Of a stretch of DNA of 64,000 bases, positions 37,090 through 45,363 are shown piece by piece (the first letter of the stretch is position 1; every line of letters begins with the position of its first letter). The notes under the pieces are model-generated. The model saw only the letters and a list, made by a program, of their open reading frames with translations, did no database searches and was not told the DNA's origin. Source of the stretch: Nocardia iowensis (GTDB lineage Bacteria; Actinomycetota; Actinomycetes; Mycobacteriales; Mycobacteriaceae); the NCBI RefSeq assembly GCF_019222765.1, contig NZ_CP078145.1, forward strand, positions 5,890,001-5,954,000. Reading direction: 5' to 3'. The position numbers and the translations under genes were made by a program.

Positions 37090-38369
37090 GGGGTACCTCC
37101 GACTGCACGAACTGGGCTGAAATGAACCGGCAAGGACGTCATGCCGCGCAAGAATGCCGACGGCCGCCGGACCAGGTTCTGCGCGGGAACCATGAGATCG
37201 ATATCGGGCAGCCGGTCCAGCAGCACCTCGATGCTGGTCCGCGCGATGATCTCGGCCAGTTGCTGCGCGGGGAACGGGCACCGGTACTCGCCGTAACTGA
37301 ACGCGAAGTGCGCGCTGTTACCGGTGTGCGCCGGTTCGGCACCGTCGACCAGATGCTGGCGCACATGCGGATCGGCGTTGGCGGCCGCCAAGCCGAGCAG
37401 CAGCATGTCACCTGCCCGGATCACCTTGTCGCCCAATCGCGTATCGCGGGCCGCCCAGCGTCCCGCGAGGATCTGCGTGGGTGTGTCCTCCCACAACACC
37501 TCGTTCATCGCCTCGCCGACACTGCGCCGCCCACCGCCGAGTGCCGCGGCGAACCGGTCGTCGGTGAGCATCAGCCGCACCGAGTTCCCGATCCAGTCGG
37601 CGGTCGGCAGATGCCCGGCGGCGGTGACCGCCATCAGGTCCTGCACGTACTCCTCGTCGGTGAACTGACCGGGGTGCGCCAGCATCCGCGATACCAGATC
37701 CGTACCGGGCCTTGCCTTTTTGCTGGCGAGCACGTGCTGCATCTGCTCGTAGAAACGCCCGTACGCCGCCTGCGCGTCGGCGCCACCGTCAGCGAGCGCC
37801 TTCATACTCCAAGCCAGCCGCGCGCCGTCCTCGTCGGGAAAGCCGAGCACCCAGGCGAGCGCGAGCACTGGCATCGGCACGGCGAACTCGGCGACCAGGT
37901 CGGCCTCGCCCCGGCCACAGAAGCCGTCGATCAGCCGATCGGCCAATTCCTCACAGGTGCGGCGCAATTCGAAGGGATCGACCGATTCCAGCGCGGGCTC
38001 GACCATCGCCACGTGCCTGCGATGCTCGGCGCCCGCGGTGAAGTAGATCGACGGTCGCGGCTGCCCGACCATCGGCAGCAGCGGCCAGTCCTCGGGGATG
38101 TTGGGCCACTGGTTCCACAGGCCGACGTCGCGCGGGAACAGCTCGGGATCGCTGGTGACCTGGTGCAATTCGCGGTACCCGATGACCAACCAAGCCGGAA
38201 CATTGCCCGGCAGTTCGACGGCGACGACGGGCCCGTGTTCACGACGCATCTCGCGATAGAGATGTTGTGGATCGGTGTGGAAGCGCGGGCCGCTCAACGG
38301 CACCGCTCGGGCGTCCGGATGGACCGGGCAGCCGCCCGTGGCGTCCGACATGGCGCTCGAGGTGGTCAT
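37086..38369 (-). CDS. cvnE1: cytochrome P450, conservon type (CvnE-like), first copy, degenerate I-helix
   Basis: 427 residues from ATG 38369, which overlaps the GTPase stop as ATGA. The heme loop is FSYGEYRCPFPAQQLAE, keeping the Cys but with Pro where Gly is normal. The I-helix reads AVTAAGHLPTADWIGN and lacks the usual acid/alcohol pair after AG. The K-helix is also atypical (NEVLWED). Such changes are known in P450s with non-standard oxygen activation and in conservon members, and may mean a sensory or structural heme role rather than ordinary hydroxylation. Overlaps the second P450 by GTGA. Confidence 0.83.
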   Translation of the reverse strand: MTTSSAMSDATGGCPVHPDARAVPLSGPRFHTDPQHLYREMRREHGPVVAVELPGNVPAWLVIGYRELHQVTSDPELFPRDVGLWNQWPNIPEDWPLLPMVGQPRPSIYFTAGAEHRRHVAMVEPALESVDPFELRRTCEELADRLIDGFCGRGEADLVAEFAVPMPVLALAWVLGFPDEDGARLAWSMKALADGGADAQAAYGRFYEQMQHVLASKKARPGTDLVSRMLAHPGQFTDEEYVQDLMAVTAAGHLPTADWIGNSVRLMLTDDRFAAALGGGRRSVGEAMNEVLWEDTPTQILAGRWAARDTRLGDKVIRAGDMLLLGLAAANADPHVRQHLVDGAEPAHTGNSAHFAFSYGEYRCPFPAQQLAEIIARTSIEVLLDRLPDIDLMVPAQNLVRRPSAFLRGMTSLPVHFSPVRAVGGTP

Positions 38370-38980
38370 GAAGCGGTCTCCGCTCGCGGGGCATCGGCGT
38401 AGATGTGCTCGACCAGGCTGATCAGAACGCGCTTGCCGGATTCGCGCGATCGAGCGTCGCAGTCGACCAGGGGTACGTGGGGATCGAGATCGAGGGCCTC
38501 GCGGACCTCGGCGGGCCGGTACGGTGCGCCGAAGTTGTTGCAGGCCACGATGAATGGGGTGCGCTGCGCTTCGAGCCGATCGATGGCGTACCACGAGTCG
38601 GCGATCCTGCGCTGGTCGACCAGCACGATCGCGCCGAGCGCGCCGCTGAACAAGCGGTCCCAGAGGAAGAAGAACCGCTCCTGCCCTGGCGCACCGAAGA
38701 GGTAGAGCACGTTTTCGGCGTCGATGGTGATCCGGCCGAAATCGAAGGCGACCGTTGTCGTGGACTTGCCCGGCGCACCGCTCGGATCATCGATCCCGAT
38801 GCCCGCGTTGGTCATTGTCGCCTCGGTGTCGAGCGGGCGGATCTCGCTGACCGCGCGCACCATGGTGGTTTTGCCGACGCCGAAGCCGCCGACGATGACG
38901 ATCTTCAGGCCGTGGCGGGTGGCGCTGTTCAGTGGTGCGTCGGCTCGGGTGGGCCGAGCGTCAAAGGTTGCGGAGTCCAA
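38366..38980 (-). CDS. cvnD: conservon small GTPase (CvnD-like)
   Basis: About 204 residues. P-loop GGFGVGKTTMVRAVSEI near residue 31, switch region TEATMTNAGIGID, G3 LFGAPGQERF, and NKxD-like site replaced by ACNNFG. It belongs to the MglA/Ras-like ATP/GTP-binding group of conservons, acting with the roadblock and DUF742 partners at the membrane. TTG 38980 is the best start (product would begin MDSATFDARP), since no ATG or GTG precedes the P-loop in frame at a sensible distance. It overlaps the DUF742 gene by 20 bp. Confidence 0.87.
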   Translation of the reverse strand: MDSATFDARPTRADAPLNSATRHGLKIVIVGGFGVGKTTMVRAVSEIRPLDTEATMTNAGIGIDDPSGAPGKSTTTVAFDFGRITIDAENVLYLFGAPGQERFFFLWDRLFSGALGAIVLVDQRRIADSWYAIDRLEAQRTPFIVACNNFGAPYRPAEVREALDLDPHVPLVDCDARSRESGKRVLISLVEHIYADAPRAETAS

Positions 38981-39329
38981 CGAGCACCTTCTCGAGGGTG
39001 GTTGAGTCGGGCACCGAATTCCACGGCGCGTCGGGATCGAGGCCGACATTGGGATGCCGGACGGTGATCTTGCCCGCGTGCAGCAGGTCCGACAGCAGGA
39101 TCGTGGCGATGCCGACCGGTATGCGCAGTTCGGCGGCGATCTCGACGACGGCGGTCGGGGCCCGGCACATGTCGAGGATCGCCACATGCTCGGACTGCAT
39201 GCCCTGCGTCGGCGCGCACTCGCTGACCACCAGGGTGACCAGGTCGAAGCTGTCCGAGTCCGGTTTGCTGCGTCCGCCGGTCAGTGTGTAGAGGCGGTCG
39301 GGGGTGTCGTCGCGGCCTGGCCTGTTCAC
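38961..39329 (-). CDS. cvnC: conservon DUF742 protein (CvnC-like)
   Basis: 122 residues from GTG 39329. The DUF742 pattern is clear: RLYTLTGGRSKPDSDSFDLVTLV, a winged-helix-like middle (LDMCRAPTAVVEIAAELRIPVGIATILLSDLLHAGKITV) and the ending STTLEKVLVGLRNL. In Streptomyces conservons CvnC interacts with the kinase and roadblock proteins. The start codon overlaps the stop of a 19-residue micro-ORF by GTGA. Confidence 0.9.
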   Translation of the reverse strand: MNRPGRDDTPDRLYTLTGGRSKPDSDSFDLVTLVVSECAPTQGMQSEHVAILDMCRAPTAVVEIAAELRIPVGIATILLSDLLHAGKITVRHPNVGLDPDAPWNSVPDSTTLEKVLVGLRNL

Positions 39330-39385
39330 GGCTGTGCCTCGCTGACGTTCGGCAAAGCCGTGGTTCGCTCGCTGCGCTCTGTCAC
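39326..39385 (-). CDS. 19-residue Ser-Glu-Arg micro-ORF coupling cvnB to cvnC
   Basis: GTG at 39385 shares GTGA with the cvnB stop, and its own TGA shares GTGA with the cvnC start, exactly the design of the micro-ORF at 2560-2649. The peptide reads MTERSERTTALPNVSEAQP. The DNA core GAGCGCAGCGAGCGAACCA is shared with the other copies. It fills what would otherwise be a 52-bp gap in the conservon. It probably serves ribosome hand-over; peptide function unknown. Confidence 0.5.
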   Translation of the reverse strand: MTERSERTTALPNVSEAQP

Positions 39386-39798
39386 GGCACGCTCGCTCCC
39401 CCGACGCGCGGGGTGGACGCGAGATGATGGCCCAGCTGTTCCACCAGTTCCCGCATGTTGTGGCCGACCAGGCCCGCGTCGGCGTCCTCGGCGGCGACAA
39501 CCGCGATGTGTGCCGCGAGACCTGCCTCGACGATGAACAGGATGCCGCCGTAGAACTCCGTCATCGACTGGCGCACACCGCCTCTACCGTCACCGAACTC
39601 GACGGAAGCACCGTGCGACAGGCTCTGGATGCCCGCGGCGATGGCGGCGAGCTGATCGGCCTTGTCCATGCCGAGTTCCGGTGTGTGGCAGATCTTGAGA
39701 CCGTCACCGGAGAGCAGCAGCGCGTGGCGGGTGCGTGGGGTACGGGCGAGCAGTTGCTCCAACAGCCAGCTCAGCTGCGACGGCACAGACGTGGTCAT
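39382..39798 (-). CDS. cvnB: conservon roadblock/LC7 protein (CvnB-like)
   Basis: 138 residues. Roadblock/LC7 fold: LSWLLEQLLARTPRTRHALLLSGDGLKICHTPEL, DQLAAIAAGIQSLSHGAS, and GGILFIVEAGLAAHIAVVAAEDADAGLVGHNM. In conservons this partner links the sensor kinase to the GTPase. The ATG overlaps the kinase stop by 4 bases, and the stop overlaps the micro-ORF start. Confidence 0.92.
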   Translation of the reverse strand: MTTSVPSQLSWLLEQLLARTPRTRHALLLSGDGLKICHTPELGMDKADQLAAIAAGIQSLSHGASVEFGDGRGGVRQSMTEFYGGILFIVEAGLAAHIAVVAAEDADAGLVGHNMRELVEQLGHHLASTPRVGGASVP

Positions 39799-41825
39799 CG
39801 ATCATTCTCCACGGCAACGGTAGGGGACGGGGAAGGTGTTGCGGCAGCGGGACTCTCGGGATCCCGGCCCGCCAACGCGCGCTGAAACGCGCCGAAGGAG
39901 GCAGCGGTCACCACCGGCGGGGTCGCCGCGGGCGCGTCGGGCTTGGGTAGGGAAAGGCCCGCAGGGTGGACGGCGGCCAGTGTGCTGCCGCGGCGCCGCT
40001 TCGGTAGCCCCATGCTGGTGACCTCGACGGTCGGCGCCGGTTGAGAAACGGGCTGCGACTGGTGAGCGGCAGGCGGCGTGGCAGCTGTGGGCGGCGTGGC
40101 GACGGGCGTGACGACAGCAGCAGGCAGGGTGGCCGAGACAGGCGACGCAGCAGCAGGTCTGGGGGCGGGCTCCGCGGCAGTGGCGGGGTTGGCGGCCGCA
40201 GCAGACTTGGCGGCAGCCGGCGACGCGGCGTCAGTAGACATGGCAGCGGCTGCGCGCAGCGTGGCGGCACCCGGCGATACGGAGGCATCAGACGTGGCGG
40301 CGGGCGGCGTGGCAGCCGTAGGTGACCCAGGGGGCGTGGTGGCAGCAGCGGCCTCGGCGGCCCCAGGCGACGCTGCGGCAGCGGGCGACGCAGCAGCAGG
40401 TGTGGCGGCGGGCAGCGTGGCGGCGGCAGGCGACGCGGGGGCAGCGTGCGTAGCGGCGGGCAGGGTGGCGGCTGCGGGCAGCGTGGTGGTGGTGGTGGGC
40501 GACGCAGCGGCAGCAGACGTGGCGGCGGCAGCAGGCTTCGCGGCAGCAGCAGGGTCCGCGGCGGCGCCAGGGTTCGCGGCGGCACCAGGGTTCGCGGCAG
40601 CAGCAGGGTTGGCGGCGGCAGGGTTGGTGGCAGCGGCTGGGTTGGGGGCGGTTGCCGGTGCGGTGGCAACTGACGCGTTGGGGGTGGGTAGCGAGGCCGA
40701 GGGGGGTGATGCGATGCGCAGCGACGGGCTTGTCGCGAGCGAGGCCGGTTGCGAACGATCAAGGCGGGCGGTGAGATCGCGGGGCACGACCACGACCACT
40801 GCGGTTCCGCCGATGGCGGAGGGGCGGTAGGACACGGTGAGGCCGTGCTTGCGGGCGAGGTGTCCGACGACGGCGAGACCGAGCCGGGTGCCGCTGAGCG
40901 AGGACAGGTCCGCGGAATGCTGGCGGCGACCGTCCGGGCCCGCGCTCGATACCGTCTGTTCGGCGCGGCGCAGCGCCGATTCGCTCATCACCAGTCCGCT
41001 GTCCTCGATGGTAATCACCACACCGGCGGGCACCTCGGCGGCGTAGACGTGCACCTCGGTGGTGGGCGGGGAGAAATTGCAGGCGTTGTCGAGGAGTTCG
41101 GCCAGCGTGTGCATCACGCCTTCGGCCGCGTGACCGGCGATGGCGATTTCGGCGACGGCGCGCAGCCGGACCCGCTGATAGCCCGCGACCCGGCCCATGG
41201 CGCCACGCAGGATCGATTCCATGGCAATGGGTTTGGCCCAGCGCCGCCCGGATCGGGCACCGCTGAGCACCGCGATGCTGTCGGCGAGACGACCGGCCTG
41301 CGCGGTGCGATGGTCCAGCAGCAGCAGGTCGGCGAGCACCTTGGGGTCGGCGTGCCGGTGCTCCATCTCGCGCAGCTCGGCGAGCATGCTGGTGGTCATC
41401 GCCTGCATGCGGCCGGCGGCACCGGCGAAGGCGGCCATCGCCGCGGACCGGCGGCTCTCGCTGTTCTTCGACTCCCACGCCTGCGCGGCCGCGGCCTCAC
41501 TCGCGGCCGCAATCCGGGCGCTCGCCTCAGCGGTCACGGCCGCAGCCGCTCGTCGGGCCCGCACGGCTTCGCCGCGGTAGTACACCGCCGCGGTCACCGT
41601 GGCGCACAACGCAATCGCCGATAGCACGGCACCCAATGTCAGCGGGACGCGGAAGTCGGTCGGGGCGAGGAACACCGCGATCACCACCCCAACGGAGGTG
41701 ATGGCAGCGCAGGTCAGCAGGGCTAGCAGAGGTATTCGCAGACGGCGAAAGAGGGGTTCCCGAGGCTCGCCTTCCGGCGCGTTCAATGACTGTGACAAGT
41801 TCCGTACTTCCGCACTCACGTTCAC
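39795..41825 (-). CDS. cvnA: conservon sensor histidine kinase-like ATPase (CvnA-like)
   Basis: About 676 residues. Two closely spaced membrane segments (about residues 27-80), a helical region, then an HATPase domain with N-box TLAELLDNACNFSPPTTEVHV, DSGLVMS and GTRLGLAVVGHLARKHGL. A tail of over 200 residues is almost entirely Ala/Pro/Thr (units such as NPGAAANPGAAADP), followed by a short conserved end (MGLPKRRRGSTLAAV). CvnA proteins sense envelope signals. The start is uncertain: GTG 41825 and 41819 are in frame, and an ATG at 41993 lies upstream of a promoter-like AT-rich stretch, so it was not chosen. Confidence 0.85.
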   Translation of the reverse strand: MNVSAEVRNLSQSLNAPEGEPREPLFRRLRIPLLALLTCAAITSVGVVIAVFLAPTDFRVPLTLGAVLSAIALCATVTAAVYYRGEAVRARRAAAAVTAEASARIAAASEAAAAQAWESKNSESRRSAAMAAFAGAAGRMQAMTTSMLAELREMEHRHADPKVLADLLLLDHRTAQAGRLADSIAVLSGARSGRRWAKPIAMESILRGAMGRVAGYQRVRLRAVAEIAIAGHAAEGVMHTLAELLDNACNFSPPTTEVHVYAAEVPAGVVITIEDSGLVMSESALRRAEQTVSSAGPDGRRQHSADLSSLSGTRLGLAVVGHLARKHGLTVSYRPSAIGGTAVVVVVPRDLTARLDRSQPASLATSPSLRIASPPSASLPTPNASVATAPATAPNPAAATNPAAANPAAAANPGAAANPGAAADPAAAAKPAAAATSAAAASPTTTTTLPAAATLPAATHAAPASPAAATLPAATPAAASPAAAASPGAAEAAAATTPPGSPTAATPPAATSDASVSPGAATLRAAAAMSTDAASPAAAKSAAAANPATAAEPAPRPAAASPVSATLPAAVVTPVATPPTAATPPAAHQSQPVSQPAPTVEVTSMGLPKRRRGSTLAAVHPAGLSLPKPDAPAATPPVVTAASFGAFQRALAGRDPESPAAATPSPSPTVAVENDR
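40090..40660 (-). repeat. low-complexity Ala/Pro/Thr-coding repeats in cvnA
   Basis: GC-rich degenerate repeats encoding the A-A-x-P tail of the kinase. Near-identical tandem copies such as GTTCGCGGCGGCACCAGG occur around 40560-40600. Prone to length variation by slippage; also the source of long but false open frames on the opposite strand. Confidence 0.7.
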
Positions 41826-42174
41826 CAAGAAGGCATTCCGCCGATCCCCCGGCCCCTCCTGCCTGTTCGGGCTGCACACAATGTACAGATCGCCGAGCAG
41901 TTCCGCATCTCGGCAGCACGCATCCTCCGCGAGCCACGCGATAGTTGTATTGTATTGCGCTACTTTATTTTTCAATGACTCCCGGCAGCGCATCGGCTAC
42001 TCGCCGGTAGCTCTCGAACGCCGCTCCGCCGCACCCCGCGGCCGGGCCGCCGCCGTCGTCCGCAACCCGCTCGCCGAGCGCCGCGCCGTACCGGGATTCC
42101 AGCGATTCGGATTCGGCCGAGGAATACTGGAAATACAGTGGCAATGACGGTGACCAGCAGCGAAGGGCACGGCG
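41826..42174. other. divergent gap upstream of the conservon, with AT-rich promoter-like stretch
   Basis: No gene is supported. On the minus strand TTGAAA (41970-41975) and TACAAT (41949-41954) form a promoter-like pair with a short 15-bp spacer, in an AT-rich patch unlike its surroundings. It would transcribe the conservon starting about 115 bp before the GTG at 41825. Confidence 0.35.
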
Positions 42175-42654
42175 ATGACCATGATGTCCATGCTCGGTGA
42201 GGTTCGGCCGGAGCACGACCACCCGGATGACGGCGGTTTGGTGCTATTGCACTATTTGCGCTCTTTCCGCAAGCCGGTGCTCGAGGTGTGGTCGGCGGCG
42301 ACCGAGCGCGGGCAGTTGGCGCGGTGGTTCGGCACGGTGTCCGGCGGCAACGGCAATTTGACGATCGAACCGATCGACGGACCCGTACCGGGTCCCCTCG
42401 CGGTCCGCGTCGACCATTGCCAGGCGCCGCACGAGCTCGTCGTGCACATCGACGGTTGCCTGCTGGAGATCCAAATGACCCAGGTCGGCGTTGTCACCAC
42501 CGTGGAACTGGTGCGCCGCCACGTGTGCCCGGATGAGGCGGGTGCGATCGGTCCCCGCTGGCAATACCTCCTTGATCGGCTGACCGCGTATTTGGACTTC
42601 CAGCCGCTGCCGCAGTGGGCCGACTACCCGAAACTGGCCGACGAATACCGCTGA
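42175..42654 (+). CDS. SRPBCC/AHSA1-domain protein
   Basis: 159 residues. START-like SRPBCC fold: LHYLRSFRKPVLEVWSAATERGQLARWFGTVSGG, then alternating strands and the final long helix (WQYLLDRLTAYLDFQPLPQW). The family forms a hydrophobic pocket for small ligands; the role is unknown. It is transcribed away from the conservon and converges with the next gene. Confidence 0.75.
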   Translation: MTMMSMLGEVRPEHDHPDDGGLVLLHYLRSFRKPVLEVWSAATERGQLARWFGTVSGGNGNLTIEPIDGPVPGPLAVRVDHCQAPHELVVHIDGCLLEIQMTQVGVVTTVELVRRHVCPDEAGAIGPRWQYLLDRLTAYLDFQPLPQWADYPKLADEYR

Positions 42655-42740
42655 GGCGTCCGCGTTCGCTCCCGATAGGCGCGGTCTCTAGACGGACGAC
42701 CGTCCGCACGCGCCGTTCACATGCTTGCGCCGCACCAGCT

Positions 42741-43343
42741 TCAGAAGAAGAACCCCGCGATCCCCCAGCCCGGCCGCGCCTGCGCCTCGCGGATCCACTC
42801 CATGCACGATTCGATGGCCGCGAGCACCTCGTGGTCGATCTCCTCGCGGTCCTTCGGAGTGGTGGATTCCCACTGCACCAACGCTTCCGCGCATTGTTCC
42901 GGGGTCCATTCGCCGTAGCCGGGGAGCTCGTCGGGTTCGGGTAGTGCGGCTGGTAAGGCATGGTAGACGAAGTCGGCGAGGCTGATCGCCTTGATGCCGA
43001 GTTCGGCGAGGCCCTCGTCGACCTGTTCCAGCCAGCTGCCGCGGAACGGCGAGAAGTAGCGGTTATCCAGGAATCTGCCGTAGAACTGGCAGATCGTTTG
43101 GTACGCATAGGCGTACTGAAAGCCGTGCGACGGATCGAACGGGCCGCCGTCGACGACGGCACGCACCGCGTCGTAGCGGGTCGGAGCGCCGTTGCCGATC
43201 TCGTCGGCGAACCAGTCGTCGGCATGCGCGAGCTGGGCCTTGAACCGGCCGCCGATCATCCGCCGGAGCTTGTCGTCCCGCGAGCCGACGGCGGCCCTGA
43301 CCCTATCCAGTTCGACGACGTAAACGCTCAGGCTGTAACTCAT
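42741..43343 (-). CDS. uncharacterised actinobacterial protein
   Basis: 200 residues, soluble and acidic, beginning MSYSLSVYVVELDRVRAAVGSRDDKL. I remember related Streptomyces proteins with the same opening and the APTRYDAVRAVVDGGPFD segment, all of unknown function. The conserved middle has FQYAYAYQTICQFYGRFLDN. No signal peptide or membrane segment; the end is hydrophobic (GWGIAGFFF). No clue from neighbours. Confidence 0.7.
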   Translation of the reverse strand: MSYSLSVYVVELDRVRAAVGSRDDKLRRMIGGRFKAQLAHADDWFADEIGNGAPTRYDAVRAVVDGGPFDPSHGFQYAYAYQTICQFYGRFLDNRYFSPFRGSWLEQVDEGLAELGIKAISLADFVYHALPAALPEPDELPGYGEWTPEQCAEALVQWESTTPKDREEIDHEVLAAIESCMEWIREAQARPGWGIAGFFF

Positions 43344-43403
43344 GAGCGAACATTAGCGGTGCCCACCGACAATGAACGCCACACCGGCGGAAGGCGTTTG
43401 ACG

Positions 43404-44393
43404 CTACGCGGGCACGTCGGACGGGTTCGGGACGAGTTGGCGCAGGTGGGCCGTGAGCAATGCGTCGACCTCCGCCGCGCGCTCCAGCTGAACCAGGTGA
43501 CCGGCGTCGGCGATCTTCGTCACCTCACGCAACTCGGGGACGTAGCGGCGCAACGTCGCCAGGGGGTCGCGGCCGCTGAATCCCTCCATGTCCGGGTCGC
43601 GATCGCCGTAGAGGAAGTAGGCGGGGACCGTGACGGACGCGTCGGTGTAATCCGCCGTGAGCTCCCAGTTGCGGTCGAGTGCCCGATACCAGTTCAGGCC
43701 GCCGGTGAACCCCGTGCGTTCGAAATCCTGTGCCAGAACGTCGAATTCGTTCTGGGAAAGCCAACGCCACGGCAGCGGCGGGGCTGCCGGCAGCACATCG
43801 AGGTATCCGGTGCCCTCCGCCGGAAACTGCCAGGTGTCGAGGTAGTGGTAGTCGGCGCTCAGCGAGTAGTACACCCGCGCCAGGAACTCCCTCGGTCGCG
43901 CACCCAGTTCCGCGTCGGCCACGCCGGGGGCCTGAAAGTAGTGCAGGTGCAGGAAGTGTCGCGCGGCAGCCTTGGCCCACAGCTGCGACGGAGCCCGCGG
44001 CGGCCGCGGCGCGAAGGGGTTGTTCAACACGATGACGCCGCGCACCCGCTCCGGTGCGCGCAAGGCCAACTCCCACACCAGCGCCGCGCCGAAATCGAGG
44101 CCGACGAACACCGCCTGCTCGGCGCCGATGTCGTCGAGCAGGCCGAGCAGATCACCGATCACCGCCTCGTTCGTATACGAATCGACTTCGGCCGGTATGT
44201 CGGTCTGCCCGTAGCCGCGCAGGTCGGGAGCGATCGCCCGGTACCCGGCCGCGGCGACCGCGGCCAGCTGGTGGTGCCAGATGAACCAGGTGTGCGGGAA
44301 GCCATGGCAGAAGATCACCGGATACCCCGCACCCTGTTCGGCGACGTGCATCCGGACGCCGTTGGTCGTCACGAACCGATGCGTCAACTCCAC
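43404..44393 (-). CDS. epoxide hydrolase-type alpha/beta-hydrolase
   Basis: 329 residues from GTG 44393, which has Shine-Dalgarno GGAGG 5 bp upstream. HGFPHTW oxyanion motif (HGxP) near residue 30, nucleophile Asp in VGLDFGAALVW (residue 100), a cap-domain Tyr in GGLNWYRAL, the acid in YGDRDPD, and the catalytic His in AGHLVQLE. Asp as nucleophile with HGxP indicates epoxide hydrolase rather than esterase. Shares a promoter gap with the divergent SDR, where a KstR-like box lies, suggesting a role in sterol or lipid breakdown. Confidence 0.85.
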   Translation of the reverse strand: MELTHRFVTTNGVRMHVAEQGAGYPVIFCHGFPHTWFIWHHQLAAVAAAGYRAIAPDLRGYGQTDIPAEVDSYTNEAVIGDLLGLLDDIGAEQAVFVGLDFGAALVWELALRAPERVRGVIVLNNPFAPRPPRAPSQLWAKAAARHFLHLHYFQAPGVADAELGARPREFLARVYYSLSADYHYLDTWQFPAEGTGYLDVLPAAPPLPWRWLSQNEFDVLAQDFERTGFTGGLNWYRALDRNWELTADYTDASVTVPAYFLYGDRDPDMEGFSGRDPLATLRRYVPELREVTKIADAGHLVQLERAAEVDALLTAHLRQLVPNPSDVPA

Positions 44394-44409
44394 TGCGGCC
44401 TCCAAGACC

Positions 44410-44423
44410 TAGAACGTGTTCTC
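44410..44423. promoter_or_regulatory. KstR-like operator between epoxide hydrolase and SDR
   Basis: TAGAACGTGTTCTC fits the known KstR motif TNNAACNNGTTNNA at every fixed base except the last (C for A). The AGAAC and GTTCT arms are a perfect inverted repeat. KstR is the TetR repressor of cholesterol-catabolism genes in Mycobacterium and Rhodococcus. The site is 16 bp upstream of the hydrolase start and 24 bp upstream of the SDR start, so it could control both. Confidence 0.65.
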
Positions 44424-44447
44424 GTTTCACGGTAGTGTCCCGAAGTC

Positions 44448-45296
44448 GTGAGCGGAATACCAAAGGCACTCGATGGCAAGATCGCGGTGGTCACCGGCGC
44501 GAGCCGCGGCATCGGCAAGGGCATCGCGCTGGAGCTCGGGGCGGCCGGTGCGACGGTGTACGTCACCGGCCGCTCGGCAACGCCCGGTCGCTTGCCGGGC
44601 ACGGTGCACGAGACCGCGGCCGCGATCGACGCGGCGGGCGGTGTCGGCATCCCGTTCGTCTGCGACCACCGCGACGACGACGCGGTGCAGCGGCTGTTCC
44701 AGCTGATCCGCGACGAGCGCGGCCGCCTCGACGTGCTGGTGAACAATGTCTACAACTCCCCCGCCGCGGCCCGCTGGCTCGGCAAGCCGTTCTGGGAGGT
44801 GCCGCCGAAGGCATGGGACGAGACGTTCGATATCGGCGTCCGATCGCATTATGTGGCAAGCGTTTTCGCGGCTCCGCTGTTGATCGAGTCGGGCGGTCTG
44901 ATCGTCAACATTTCCTCGCCGGGCGCGCGCCGGTACATGCACAACGCGGTGTACGGCGTCGCCAAGTCCGCACTGGACCGGCTCACCGCCGACATGGCAC
45001 ACAACCTGTCCGACACCGAGGTCACCGTGGTCTCACTGTGGCCCGGCATCGTGGATACCGAACTGCTGCAACTGGTTCCGGCCGACGCACAGGGTCAGCG
45101 CCTGGTCACCCTGCCGGGCGAGGGCACCTTCGACCTAGCCGCGGCGGAAACACCCCGCTTTCCCGGCCGGGCGGTCGTCGCGCTGGCCACCGACCCCGAC
45201 CGCCGCTCCCGCACCGGATCGGCCTGGCGCGTCGCGGATCTCGCCGAGTCCTACGCCTTCACCGACGTCGACGGCCGCGTCCCGCGCGCGGACTGA
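44448..45296 (+). CDS. short-chain dehydrogenase/reductase
   Basis: 282 residues. Cofactor motif TGASRGIGKGIALELG near residue 17, an NNVYNSP segment in place of NNAG, catalytic Ser in VNISSPGARRY and YxxxK as YGVAKSALDRL near residue 168. The layout resembles DHRS1-type SDRs. Start GTG 44448. Substrate unknown; the KstR-like box and the divergent epoxide hydrolase suggest lipid or sterol metabolism. Confidence 0.88.
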   Translation: MSGIPKALDGKIAVVTGASRGIGKGIALELGAAGATVYVTGRSATPGRLPGTVHETAAAIDAAGGVGIPFVCDHRDDDAVQRLFQLIRDERGRLDVLVNNVYNSPAAARWLGKPFWEVPPKAWDETFDIGVRSHYVASVFAAPLLIESGGLIVNISSPGARRYMHNAVYGVAKSALDRLTADMAHNLSDTEVTVVSLWPGIVDTELLQLVPADAQGQRLVTLPGEGTFDLAAAETPRFPGRAVVALATDPDRRSRTGSAWRVADLAESYAFTDVDGRVPRAD

Positions 45297-45363
45297 GCTG
45301 GTCGGATGAGCACGGGGAACCGGTGGCCGAGTCGCGCGAGAGCCCACCGCCACCAGTTTCCCC

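Noticed and set aside
40078..40830. Ala/Gly-only protein opposite the kinase tail
   Set aside because: Produced by reading the Ala/Pro repeat backwards; no Shine-Dalgarno site or homology.
42690..42712. CGGACGACCGTCCG palindrome between convergent genes
   Set aside because: The 2-base centre gives no good hairpin loop, and there is no promoter context for an operator.
45321..45349. CGGTGG/CCACCG stem between convergent SDR and LysR genes
   Set aside because: Only 6 bp with a 17-base loop; too weak to call a terminator.
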